64,000 bases of DNA from Kordia algicida (GTDB lineage: Bacteria > Bacteroidota > Bacteroidia > Flavobacteriales > Flavobacteriaceae). The stretch is from assembly GCF_051013375.1 (NCBI RefSeq), contig NZ_CP142125.1; one strand, given 5' to 3'. A model generated the notes under the pieces. That model was given only the letters and a program-made list of their open reading frames with translations. It searched no databases and was not told where the DNA came from. This document shows positions 1 to 8,101 of this stretch, piece after piece. The position numbers and the translations under genes were made by a program. Every line of letters starts with the position of its first letter. Position 1 is the first letter of the stretch.

Positions 1-54
1 GTACTAATTTCCTTTTTAACTCTGCAATTGGAATCCCTTAAATGTATGTTAATT

Positions 55-276
55 GGTTACTGGTTACTGCTTACTGATTACTGCTTACTGATTACTGCTT
101 ACTGATTACTGCTTACTGATTACTGCTTACTGATTACTGATTACTGATTACTGATTACTGATTACTGATTACTGATTACTGATTACTGATTACTGATTAC
201 TGATTACTGATTACTGATTACTGATTACTGATTACTGGTTACTGGTTACTGGTTACTGGTTACTGGTTACTGGTTA
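55..276. repeat. heptamer tandem array (GNTTACT)n
   Basis: About 31 full copies of a 7-bp unit GNTTACT plus a partial copy. The variable base is not random: two GG units, then five alternating GC/GA pairs (a 14-bp higher-order unit), then fourteen GA units, then five GG units. This block order fits expansion by replication slippage. No gene is visible in 1-448 apart from the promoter of the next gene. Confidence 0.95.
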
Positions 277-443
277 AATTCTTTATTTTCGGTTTTGTTT
301 CAAAATATAAATTGTTGAACTTATTGACTTAATGCATCATTTTGAACTTGTTTTCTGTGGAAATGTTCTAACAACTATAAATAACATAAAAAAAAGCCAA
401 AAGCTAAGAGCCAAGAGCTAAAAACCAACACCTAAAAAACCCT

Positions 444-451
444 TATCTTTG
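444..451 (+). promoter_or_regulatory. -7 box TATCTTTG of msrB promoter
   Basis: TATCTTTG matches the Bacteroidota consensus TAnnTTTG and lies 15 nt before the ATG at 467. No clear -33 TTG at the right distance. The in-frame TTG at 449 falls inside this box, so it is not the start codon. Confidence 0.6.
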
Positions 452-466
452 CAAAAAGAAAAAACT

Positions 467-910
467 ATGCTTACTTGGAAAGATATTATTCACTATGCCA
501 CAAACGGTAATAAAAAACCTGATACGCGAGTAGAAAAAACAGAAGCGGAATGGAAAGCGCAGTTAACTCCTGAGCAATTCCGCATTACACGTTTAAAAGG
601 GACAGAAAGTCCATTTTCTGGTGAACATTGCAGTCGTTATGATCCTGGAGTATACAATTGTGTGTGCTGTAAAACTCCTTTGTTTGATTCAAATTTAAAA
701 TTCGATTCAAGTAGTGGATGGCCAAGCTTTACAGAACCTGTAAAAGATAATGTGATTGATTATATTAAAGATACTTCCTATGGTATGGTTCGCGTAGAAG
801 TTACTTGCAGTACTTGTGATGCCCATTTAGGACATGTATTCCCTGACGGACCCGAACCAAGTGGTTTGCGTTTTTGTATCAATTCAGAATCGTTGGTGTT
901 AGAAGATTAG
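467..910 (+). CDS. msrB: peptide-methionine (R)-S-oxide reductase
   Basis: Reduces the R epimer of methionine sulfoxide in proteins, a cytosolic oxidative-repair enzyme. The protein is 147 aa, normal for a single-domain MsrB. It has the GWPSF motif, two metal-binding CxxC-type pairs (near CVCC and CSTCD), the HLGHVF segment and the C-terminal RFCINSESL motif with the catalytic Cys. I chose ATG 467 because the upstream TTG lies within the -7 promoter box. It stands alone, with no partner msrA nearby. Confidence 0.95.
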   Translation: MLTWKDIIHYATNGNKKPDTRVEKTEAEWKAQLTPEQFRITRLKGTESPFSGEHCSRYDPGVYNCVCCKTPLFDSNLKFDSSSGWPSFTEPVKDNVIDYIKDTSYGMVRVEVTCSTCDAHLGHVFPDGPEPSGLRFCINSESLVLED

Positions 911-1088
911 GCTTGGACTTCCATTTGCCTAACTGCTGAATTTTCATGAGTATACTATACTATTTTTTCGAATTCGATAAATAAATGTTTAAAAACAGTA
1001 AAATCGTATATGCTTTTAGAGATTTTAAAATGCGGAATTTGAAGAAATAGTTGAATTTTTGGAAACACTTTTAAAGGAATAATACAAT

Positions 1089-1574
1089 ATGAATCTTGAA
1101 CTTATTAAAAGTCGCTTACAAACGGAAAATAGTTTCTTTTCTGAAGATGCTATTTTACATCAACCAACAGTTATTGGGTATGACAAACAATTTCGCTGGA
1201 GCTGGTTTGCAACACAAATGAATACGTTTATAGTTGCAACTGATGTAAAAGAGGAAACGATTACCGTGCAAACCATTGAAGCTCACTTAAAAGAAGCGTT
1301 TGAATATTCTAGCAAAAACTACAGTGGTTGGCCACGAGGTTTACAATCTGGTGTTGGAGTGATTTCTATTTTAATTTCTGAAAATATTACAGAAGAAGCC
1401 AAAGTTTATTGTAAAAAGCTAAAATCAGGTAAAAAATGGGCAGCATTTACCATTCCTGTTGTGATTGATGCTACTACGAAAGAAGCATTTTATTTTGATA
1501 AAAATCCAATGTGGGGACGCATTTACTATCCGTTTTTTAAACGAATGATTCAGAAATTAACTTCTTCTGCATAA
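1089..1574 (+). CDS. conserved hypothetical protein, 161 aa
   Basis: I do not recognise the family with certainty. The protein is soluble, with no signal peptide or membrane segment, and is rich in aromatic residues; it has a GWPRGLQSGVG stretch in the middle and a basic, aromatic C-terminal part (WGRIYYPFFKR). It lies between msrB and a tiny GG-leader peptide gene, all on the plus strand but with gaps over 100 bp, so it is probably transcribed alone. No function proposed. Confidence 0.75.
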   Translation: MNLELIKSRLQTENSFFSEDAILHQPTVIGYDKQFRWSWFATQMNTFIVATDVKEETITVQTIEAHLKEAFEYSSKNYSGWPRGLQSGVGVISILISENITEEAKVYCKKLKSGKKWAAFTIPVVIDATTKEAFYFDKNPMWGRIYYPFFKRMIQKLTSSA

Positions 1575-1694
1575 CCGAACGAACTTATGTAATGCTTTCT
1601 TTCCTACAATTCACGGAATTGTCAGATGAGTTACTATGTTTCTAATTCACAATCACTTAACTTGACTTTCATATTAATATTAAAATCAATTATT

Positions 1695-1781
1695 ATGTTA
1701 GACAAATTAAAAAAGTTCGAAATCAAAAACTCAAGTAAAATTGTAGGCGGAATTATGCCAAGAAAGAAAGCTATCGAATAA
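1695..1781 (+). CDS. short GG-leader peptide, MLxxLKKF family (28 aa)
   Basis: Reads MLDKLKKFEIKNSSKIVGG followed by a 9-residue tail IMPRKKAIE. The leader ends in a double glycine, the signal for C39-type peptidase/ABC exporters. Two relatives occur in this window (11261-11359 minus, 28429-28530 plus) with the same MLxxLKKF start and GG. The tail has no Cys, so it is not a lanthipeptide core. It may be a secreted peptide or signal; function unknown. A palindromic element follows 24 bp downstream. Confidence 0.6.
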   Translation: MLDKLKKFEIKNSSKIVGGIMPRKKAIE

Positions 1782-1804
1782 ATTTGAGAGTTTTATCTGA
1801 GTAA

Positions 1805-1949
1805 AAAGAGGTTGTTTTAAAAGTTATTAGAAACGTCATTCTGGACTTGATCCAGAATCTTATCATATTGATTTTCAATTATTATAGAAAACCCGATCAA
1901 GCCTGTCTTGAGTGACAGTCGAAAGTTTAACTTCTAAAACAACCTCTTT
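1805..1949. repeat. 145-bp palindromic element, copy 1
   Basis: The ends form an inverted repeat, AAAGAGGTTGTTTTAAAAGTT against AACTTCTAAAACAACCTCTTT (20 of 21 positions pair). Inside is a second palindrome, CATTCTGG..CCAGAATC. It fills the gap between converging genes. A second copy is at 11084-11252, with arm changes that keep the pairing. Could serve as a bidirectional terminator or be a MITE-like element. Confidence 0.85.
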
Positions 1950-1967
1950 CCTATTTGAAACTGATTA

Positions 1968-4304
1968 TTACAATACTTTAAGTTTGGCAAAACGCAACAA
2001 CAATTTTTTAATGCCGCCAACTTGAAACTTTATTTCTGCTTTTTTATCACCGCCAACACCTTCCAATCGTAAAATTTCACCACGACCAAAACGTGTATGC
2101 TCCACCAATGTTCCAGGAACCAATTTTTCATCTAACAAACTTCCGCTTGGTGGCGAACTTTGAGAAGCTTCTGGTTTTATCTTTCGAAGCTTTCTAATTT
2201 GCTCTGGTGTCGGACTTCCCACAACTGGCGGACGACCCGATTTTGGTTTCTGTAAACGCAACTTACTCTTATCAACTTCGCCAAAAATATCATTATCAAT
2301 CAAAGGTTTGAAACGATAATTATCAATTGGCGTGATGTAGTCTAAATATTTATCGTCAATTTCTTCAATAAAACGACTCGGTTCAGCATCAACCAATTTT
2401 CCCCAACGGTAACGACTTTGCGTATACGTCAAATACGCCTGTTTTTCGGCTCTTGTCAGCGCCACATAAAACAAACGACGTTCTTCTTCCAATTCACTAC
2501 GCGTATTCATACTCATGCCCGATGGAAACAAATCTTCTTCCATTCCCACAATATATACATACGGAAATTCGAGTCCTTTTGCTAAGTGAATCGTCATCAG
2601 TGCAACTCTATCGTCGTCACCTTTATCATTATCCATATCGGTAGCTAGCGCAACATCTTCTAGAAATTCTGCCAAAGCACCTGTCGCATCTGCCACTTCC
2701 ACTTGTCCTTCAACGAAATCTTTAATACCGTTCAGTAATTCTTCAATATTTTCAATTCGGGCAATTCCTTCTGGCGTTCCATCTTTCTTTAACTCTTGCA
2801 CCAAACCTGTTTTTTTGGTAATGTGTTTTGTCAATTCAAAAGCATCTGCACCTTCATTCATCACTTGGAAACTACGAATCATCGTCACAAAGTTTTCGAG
2901 TTTTGTTTTGGTTCCTTTGTTAATTTTCAGATCGATCTTAGAAATATTTTCCATCACTTCAAACATAGAACGTCCGTAATGCTTTGCCGCGACAACCAAC
3001 TTATCAATCGTAGTTTGTCCAATACCACGCGCAGGATAATTTATCACACGTTTCAAACTTTCTTCATCTTTCGGATTGACAACTAGACGTAAATATGCCA
3101 AAACATCTTTGATTTCTTTTCGTTGATAGAATGACAAACCACCGTAAATTCGATATGGAATATCACGTTTACGCAATGCATCTTCCATTGCTCTCGATTG
3201 TGCATTGGTACGATACAAAATGGCAAAATCGCCATTAGTCAATTGTTCACGCATTTTGGTTTCAAAAATAGAACCTGCTACAAAACGACCTTCTTCTCCA
3301 TCGGTAACACTACGATTGACTTTTATTTTTCCGCCAGGATCGTTTGCTGTCCAAACAACTTTATCCAAACGTGTTTTATTATGTTCAATAACAGAATTGG
3401 CAGCTTCTACAATATTTTTGGTAGAACGGTAATTCTGTTCCAAGCGATACATGGCTACATTGTCATAATCTTGCTGAAAATTCAGAATATTGTTGATGTT
3501 TGCGCCACGAAATGCATAAATACTTTGTGAATCATCACCTACGACACAAATGTTCTGAAAACGATCTGCCAAGGCTTTTACAATTAAATACTGTGAGTGA
3601 TTGGTATCTTGGTACTCATCTACCAAAATGTAGCGAAAACGATTCTGGTATTTTGCTAACACATCTGGGAAACGATTCAATAATTCGTTGGTTCTCAATA
3701 ACAAATCATCAAAATCCATCGCGCCAGCTTTAAAACAGCGATCTACATATTCTTTATAAATTTCGCCCATTCGCGGACGTTTTGCCATCGCATCAGCTTC
3801 TACCAAATCGGCATTATTAAAATACGCTCTTACTGTAATTAAACTGTTCTTAAAGGAAGAAATTCGCGAACGTACTTGCTTGTACTTGTAAATATCTTTA
3901 TCAAGTTGCATTTCTTTGATGATGGAACGAATCAAACGTTCAGAATCTTGGGTATCATAAATTGTAAAATTGCTCGGATACCCTAACTTATCTGCTTCAA
4001 AGCGTAAAATTTTGGCAAAAATAGAATGGAATGTTCCCATCCATAGATTTTTTGCTTCACTTCCACCAACAATATTAGCGATACGATTTTTCATCTCTCG
4101 CGCTGCTTTGTTGGTAAATGTCAGCGATAAAATATTAAATGCATCAATACCTTGACTCATTAAATATGCAATGCGATACGTAAGTACTCTCGTTTTTCCA
4201 GAACCTGCACCAGCAATAACCATTAACGCGCCATCTTTGTGAAGTGTAGGCGCTCGTTGTGCGTCATTTAACTGATTTATATAGTGATGAATGTCTTGCT
4301 CCAT
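1968..4304 (-). CDS. UvrD/PcrA-type ATP-dependent DNA helicase
   Basis: Superfamily 1A 3'-5' helicase of 778 aa, the usual length for the UvrD/PcrA/Rep group. The N-terminus has a Q-motif-like segment, Walker A GAGSGKT, then TFTNKAAREM (Ia), the DEYQDTN Walker B (motif II), GDDSQSIYAFRGA (III), QNYRST (IV), TIHLAKGLEFPYV (V) and VALTRAEKQ (VI). The C-terminal 90 residues hold the weakly conserved tail with a TRFGRGEIL Tudor-like segment that contacts RNA polymerase in PcrA. Likely roles are excision repair, removal of proteins from DNA and conflict resolution. Divergent from thrS. Confidence 0.95.
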   Translation of the reverse strand: MEQDIHHYINQLNDAQRAPTLHKDGALMVIAGAGSGKTRVLTYRIAYLMSQGIDAFNILSLTFTNKAAREMKNRIANIVGGSEAKNLWMGTFHSIFAKILRFEADKLGYPSNFTIYDTQDSERLIRSIIKEMQLDKDIYKYKQVRSRISSFKNSLITVRAYFNNADLVEADAMAKRPRMGEIYKEYVDRCFKAGAMDFDDLLLRTNELLNRFPDVLAKYQNRFRYILVDEYQDTNHSQYLIVKALADRFQNICVVGDDSQSIYAFRGANINNILNFQQDYDNVAMYRLEQNYRSTKNIVEAANSVIEHNKTRLDKVVWTANDPGGKIKVNRSVTDGEEGRFVAGSIFETKMREQLTNGDFAILYRTNAQSRAMEDALRKRDIPYRIYGGLSFYQRKEIKDVLAYLRLVVNPKDEESLKRVINYPARGIGQTTIDKLVVAAKHYGRSMFEVMENISKIDLKINKGTKTKLENFVTMIRSFQVMNEGADAFELTKHITKKTGLVQELKKDGTPEGIARIENIEELLNGIKDFVEGQVEVADATGALAEFLEDVALATDMDNDKGDDDRVALMTIHLAKGLEFPYVYIVGMEEDLFPSGMSMNTRSELEEERRLFYVALTRAEKQAYLTYTQSRYRWGKLVDAEPSRFIEEIDDKYLDYITPIDNYRFKPLIDNDIFGEVDKSKLRLQKPKSGRPPVVGSPTPEQIRKLRKIKPEASQSSPPSGSLLDEKLVPGTLVEHTRFGRGEILRLEGVGGDKKAEIKFQVGGIKKLLLRFAKLKVL

Positions 4305-4413
4305 AATTGCTTCAAAAATAAAACACTCTGCTCGCTATTACAACAGTTATTTTTGAAAGTTATACACTTTTTTTAGCTGTTTTATTTTTTATCAGATATA
4401 ATCCAAATATAAA

Positions 4414-4444
4414 TTGTACAGGTGTATGGTTCGTATTATCTTTG
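4414..4444 (+). promoter_or_regulatory. promoter of the thrS operon
   Basis: TTG at 4414-4416, a 20-nt spacer, then TATCTTTG at 4437-4444, an exact match to the Bacteroidota housekeeping consensus. It drives thrS at 4467 and probably the whole thrS-infC-rpmI-rplT unit. Confidence 0.8.
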
Positions 4445-4466
4445 TTAGCTTAATATTTATTTTTGT

Positions 4467-6410
4467 ATGATAAAAATTACATTGCCAGACGGCTCAGTTA
4501 GAGAATTTGATTCGAGTGTAACTCCCATGGATGTTGCCAAGAATATTAGTGAAGGTTTTGCCAGAAACGTGATTTCTGCAAACTTTAATGGTGTCACCGT
4601 AGAAACAACCACGCCACTTACGGAAGATGGTTCGCTTATTTTATACACCTGGAAAGACGATGAAGGAAAGAAAGCTTTTTGGCATTCTTCCGCACATATT
4701 TTAGCACAAGCAATTCTGGAATTGTACCCAGATGCTAAATTATGGGTTGGTCCAGCGATTGATAATGGCTTCTACTATGATGTTGATATGGGAGATGAAA
4801 CCATTACTGATAAAGATTTTAAGACAATTGAAGATAAAATGCTTGAAATTGCGAGAGGAAAGCACGATTTTAAAATGCGCTCAGCAACAAAAGAGGAAGC
4901 ATTAGCTTATTATAAAGATAGAAACGACTATAAAGTTGAATTGGTAGAAGGTCTAGAAGATGGTACAATTACATTTTGTGACCATGACACATTTACCGAT
5001 TTATGTCGTGGTGGACATATTCCGAATACAGGAATTGTAAAAGCTGTAAAAGTAATGAGTGTTGCTGGAGCTTACTATAAAGGTGACGAAAACAACAAGC
5101 AATTAACACGTATTTACGGAGTTTCTTTCCCAAAACAGAAAGAACTTAAAGAATATTTACACTTACTTGAAGAAGCTAAAAAACGCGATCACAGAAAACT
5201 TGGTAAGGAATTAGAATTGTTTACCTTTTCACAAAAAGTAGGTCAAGGATTGCCATTATGGTTGCCAAAAGGAGCTGCTTTGCGTTCTCAGCTAGAAAAT
5301 TTCTTGAAAAAAGCACAGCAAAAAGCTGGGTACGAAATGGTCATTTCTCCGCACATCGGACAGAAAGAATTGTATGTAACTTCTGGACATTACGCGAAAT
5401 ATGGAGAAGATAGTTTTCAAGCAATAAATACGCCTAAAGAAGATGAGGAATTTTTATTGAAACCGATGAACTGCCCGCATCATTGCGAAATTTACAATAC
5501 GAAACCATTTAGTTATAAAGATTTACCGAAACGTTACGCAGAATTTGGAACAGTATATCGTTATGAGCAAAGTGGAGAATTGCACGGATTAACGCGTGTA
5601 AGAGGATTTACGCAAGATGATGCACATATTTTTTGTACGCCAGATCAACTCGATCAGGAGTTTAAAAACGTGATTGACTTGGTTATGTATGTTTTTGAAT
5701 CTTTAGGTTTTGATAATTTTACGGCACAAGTTTCGTTACGTGATCCTGAAAAACCAGAAAAATATATTGGTTCTACAGAAAACTGGGAAAAGGCTGAAAA
5801 TGCGATTATCAATGCTGCAAAGGAAAAAGAGCTTAATTATGTGATAGAATATGGAGAAGCTGCTTTTTACGGACCAAAGCTTGATTTTATGGTAAAAGAT
5901 GCCTTAGGAAGAAGCTGGCAATTAGGAACAATTCAGGTAGATTACAACTTGCCTGAACGTTTCGATTTAACTTACAAAGGCAGTGATAACGAGCTTCACA
6001 GACCTGTAATGATTCACCGTGCACCTTTTGGAAGTATGGAACGTTTCATTGCTATTTTGTTAGAACATACAGGCGGAAATTTCCCATTATGGCTAATGAC
6101 AGAACAAGCAATTTTATTACCTGTTAGTGAAAAATATGAGAATTACGGGAAAAAAGTTTTAACTTTGTTAGAAAATCACGAAATTCGCGCCCAAATCGAC
6201 AATCGAAATGAGACTGTTGGTAAAAAAATTCGGGAAGCAGAAATGAGCAAAGTTCCTTTTATGCTTATCATTGGTGAGCAAGAAGAAAAAGATGGCACAG
6301 TTTCTGTACGAAGACATGGAGTTGGCGATATCGGAACTTTAACTATGGAAGCATTTGCAGACATGGTGAAGGAAGAAATAAATAATAGCTTACAACCATT
6401 TAATGTTTAA
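4467..6410 (+). CDS. thrS: threonine--tRNA ligase
   Basis: Class II aminoacyl-tRNA synthetase that charges tRNA-Thr. The 647-aa protein has the full bacterial layout: TGS domain (MIKITLPDGS..), editing domain with HSSAHIL and CRGGHI zinc-type motifs, the catalytic core (KPMNCPHHCEIY zinc-binding Cys, RYAEFGTVYRYEQSGELHGLTRVRGFTQDD motif 2 region given here by key residues, HRAPFGSMERFIAIL motif 3) and the anticodon-binding domain. First gene of a translation operon; infC starts 18 nt after its stop codon. Confidence 0.97.
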   Translation: MIKITLPDGSVREFDSSVTPMDVAKNISEGFARNVISANFNGVTVETTTPLTEDGSLILYTWKDDEGKKAFWHSSAHILAQAILELYPDAKLWVGPAIDNGFYYDVDMGDETITDKDFKTIEDKMLEIARGKHDFKMRSATKEEALAYYKDRNDYKVELVEGLEDGTITFCDHDTFTDLCRGGHIPNTGIVKAVKVMSVAGAYYKGDENNKQLTRIYGVSFPKQKELKEYLHLLEEAKKRDHRKLGKELELFTFSQKVGQGLPLWLPKGAALRSQLENFLKKAQQKAGYEMVISPHIGQKELYVTSGHYAKYGEDSFQAINTPKEDEEFLLKPMNCPHHCEIYNTKPFSYKDLPKRYAEFGTVYRYEQSGELHGLTRVRGFTQDDAHIFCTPDQLDQEFKNVIDLVMYVFESLGFDNFTAQVSLRDPEKPEKYIGSTENWEKAENAIINAAKEKELNYVIEYGEAAFYGPKLDFMVKDALGRSWQLGTIQVDYNLPERFDLTYKGSDNELHRPVMIHRAPFGSMERFIAILLEHTGGNFPLWLMTEQAILLPVSEKYENYGKKVLTLLENHEIRAQIDNRNETVGKKIREAEMSKVPFMLIIGEQEEKDGTVSVRRHGVGDIGTLTMEAFADMVKEEINNSLQPFNV

Positions 6411-6427
6411 CTTAAAATTTTAGAACC

Positions 6428-6982
6428 ATAGCAATACGAAGAAAAAGAAGTAGAGCTCCTAGACGAGAAATCAAGGAAGATCCACACAGAATTAACAGAA
6501 AAATCAACGCTCCAGAAGTACGACTTGTAGGAGACAATGTTGAAGTTGGTGTTTATCCGACAAGGAAAGCACTTGCCATAGCAGATGAACAAGAATTAGA
6601 TTTAGTTGAAATCTCACCTAAAGCTAATCCACCTGTTTGTAAAATAATGGATTATAAGAAGTTCCTTTACGAACAGAAGAAACGTGAGAAATCATTAAAA
6701 GCCAAAGCATCAAAGGTAACTGTTAAGGAAATTCGTTTTGGTCCTCAAACAGATGAACACGATTATGAGTTTAAAAAGAAACACGCAATCAAGTTCCTTA
6801 AAGATGGTGCAAAATTAAAGGCATACGTATTCTTTAAAGGACGTTCAATTATCTACAAAGATCAAGGGCAAATTTTATTATTAAAATTAGCACAAGAACT
6901 TGAAGAATACGGTAAGGTTGAACAAATGCCTAAACTTGAAGGAAAGCGAATGATTATGTTCATCGCACCAAAAAAGAAATAA
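6428..6982 (+). CDS. infC: translation initiation factor IF-3, AUA start codon
   Basis: IF-3 binds the 30S subunit, discriminates start codons and prevents premature 50S joining. In the open frame after the TAA at 6413-6415 there is no ATG, GTG or TTG before 6647, but the conserved IF-3 N-domain (DPHRINRKINAPEVRLVGDN, DLVEISPKANPPVCKIMDYK) is encoded from about 6480. The codon that gives the family-typical start (M)AIRRRKR is ATA at 6428, yielding 184 aa. Starting at the ATG 6647 would delete the whole N-domain. Rare start codons are known for infC and allow IF-3 to repress its own translation. A second ATA at 6434 is the alternative. Confidence 0.9.
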   Translation: MAIRRKRSRAPRREIKEDPHRINRKINAPEVRLVGDNVEVGVYPTRKALAIADEQELDLVEISPKANPPVCKIMDYKKFLYEQKKREKSLKAKASKVTVKEIRFGPQTDEHDYEFKKKHAIKFLKDGAKLKAYVFFKGRSIIYKDQGQILLLKLAQELEEYGKVEQMPKLEGKRMIMFIAPKKK

Positions 6983-7072
6983 TGCTTCGACTTCGCTCAG
7001 CCTGATACAAAAATCTGTTGCGTGAAATCAAGTTAAAAATAATAAGCGAAATATTTAAATACATTAGGAATT

Positions 7073-7270
7073 ATGCCTAAAATGAAAACAAAATCCAGCG
7101 CAAAGAAGCGTTTTAAGCTTACTGGAACTGGTAAAATTAAAAGAAAGCACGCTTACAAAAGCCACATCTTAACAAAGAAGTCTAAAAAGCGTAAGCTAGC
7201 ATTAACGCACAGTACATTAGTACACGATAGTGACGTTAATAGTATTAAAGAACAATTACGTTTAAAGTAA
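7073..7270 (+). CDS. rpmI: 50S ribosomal protein L35
   Basis: Small basic protein of the large ribosomal subunit. The 65-aa sequence begins MPKMKTKSSAKKRFK and carries the conserved KRKHAYKSHILTKKS segment, full length for the family. It lies 90 bp after infC in the conserved infC-rpmI-rplT order. Confidence 0.98.
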   Translation: MPKMKTKSSAKKRFKLTGTGKIKRKHAYKSHILTKKSKKRKLALTHSTLVHDSDVNSIKEQLRLK

Positions 7271-7392
7271 TCCGTTCTTTCGGTTAAAAACAATTTATAA
7301 ACCCTGGAGTTAGGCTCAATTAAAGAATTCAAAATTCAGAATTTATAATTCAGAATTTTCGAATCGCCTACTACAAAAAATCATTTAAAAGT

Positions 7393-7737
7393 ATGCCAAG
7401 ATCAGTAAACGCGGTTGCTCGTAGAGCCCGAAGAAAAAAGGTATTAAAACAAGCCAAAGGTTACTTTGGAAGACGTAAAAACGTTTGGACAGTTGCAAAG
7501 AATGCGGTTGACAAAGCTATGAGTTACTCATACAGAGACCGTAGAAACAAGAAAAGAACATTCCGTGCATTATGGATTACTCGTATTAATGCGGGAGCTA
7601 GATTAAACGGTATGTCATATTCTCAGTTTATGGGGAAAGTAAAAGCTAATAACATCGAATTAAACCGTAAGGTTTTAGCTGATTTAGCAATGAATCACCC
7701 AGAAGCTTTCAAAGCAATCGTTGAAAAAGTAAAATAA
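7393..7737 (+). CDS. rplT: 50S ribosomal protein L20
   Basis: 114-aa large-subunit assembly protein, beginning MPRSVNAVARRARRKKVLKQ (key residues) and with the YRDRRNKKRTFRALWITRIN region typical of L20. In many bacteria L20 represses translation of its own operon; whether the leader does so here cannot be told. A weak AT-only hairpin (arms 7331-7337 and 7353-7359) sits in the 122-bp gap after rpmI. A strong terminator follows. Confidence 0.98.
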   Translation: MPRSVNAVARRARRKKVLKQAKGYFGRRKNVWTVAKNAVDKAMSYSYRDRRNKKRTFRALWITRINAGARLNGMSYSQFMGKVKANNIELNRKVLADLAMNHPEAFKAIVEKVK

Positions 7738-7765
7738 ATCGTCAAATAATATATATTTCGCTTAT

Positions 7766-7796
7766 AAAACCGATACAAATTGTATCGGTTTTTTTT
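7766..7796 (+). terminator. terminator of the thrS-infC-rpmI-rplT operon
   Basis: Stem AAAACCGATAC / GTATCGGTTTT with an AAATT loop, followed by eight T. Lies 28 bp after rplT. Confidence 0.92.
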
Positions 7797-8101
7797 ATGC
7801 TTTTACTTTCTAAATATCTTCACTCCTATTCTCCTTAAAAATATGCTCTTGTAAAATTTAGTATTACACATATTTTTACAGTTTATTTGCACATTTCTTC
7901 AAAAAAGAGCTCTAAAAAGAAAAAATATTCAATTATTTCTACAGAACTTTGATTTTTTTTCAATTTACCCTACATTGCAACCTACAATTTCCCTATTGTA
8001 TTGCTTATGACTACTATACAACCTCATGCACGCATTTTTAATGCTGCTAACGTATTACTAGAGTATCGAAATTTAACATCCTATCGGGCTTTTCTGCGCC
8101 G
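7797..8101. other. intergenic region upstream of hybrid kinase
   Basis: About 300 bp of AT-rich sequence between the rplT terminator and the histidine kinase gene. I see no convincing promoter pair, RNA gene or ORF. Confidence 0.5.

Noticed and set aside
55..276. Possible CRISPR array
   Set aside because: The unit is only 7 bp with no unique spacers and no cas genes; it is a simple tandem repeat.
2453..3733. Several plus-strand ORFs inside the UvrD-type helicase gene
   Set aside because: Shadow frames of a long, well-conserved minus-strand gene.
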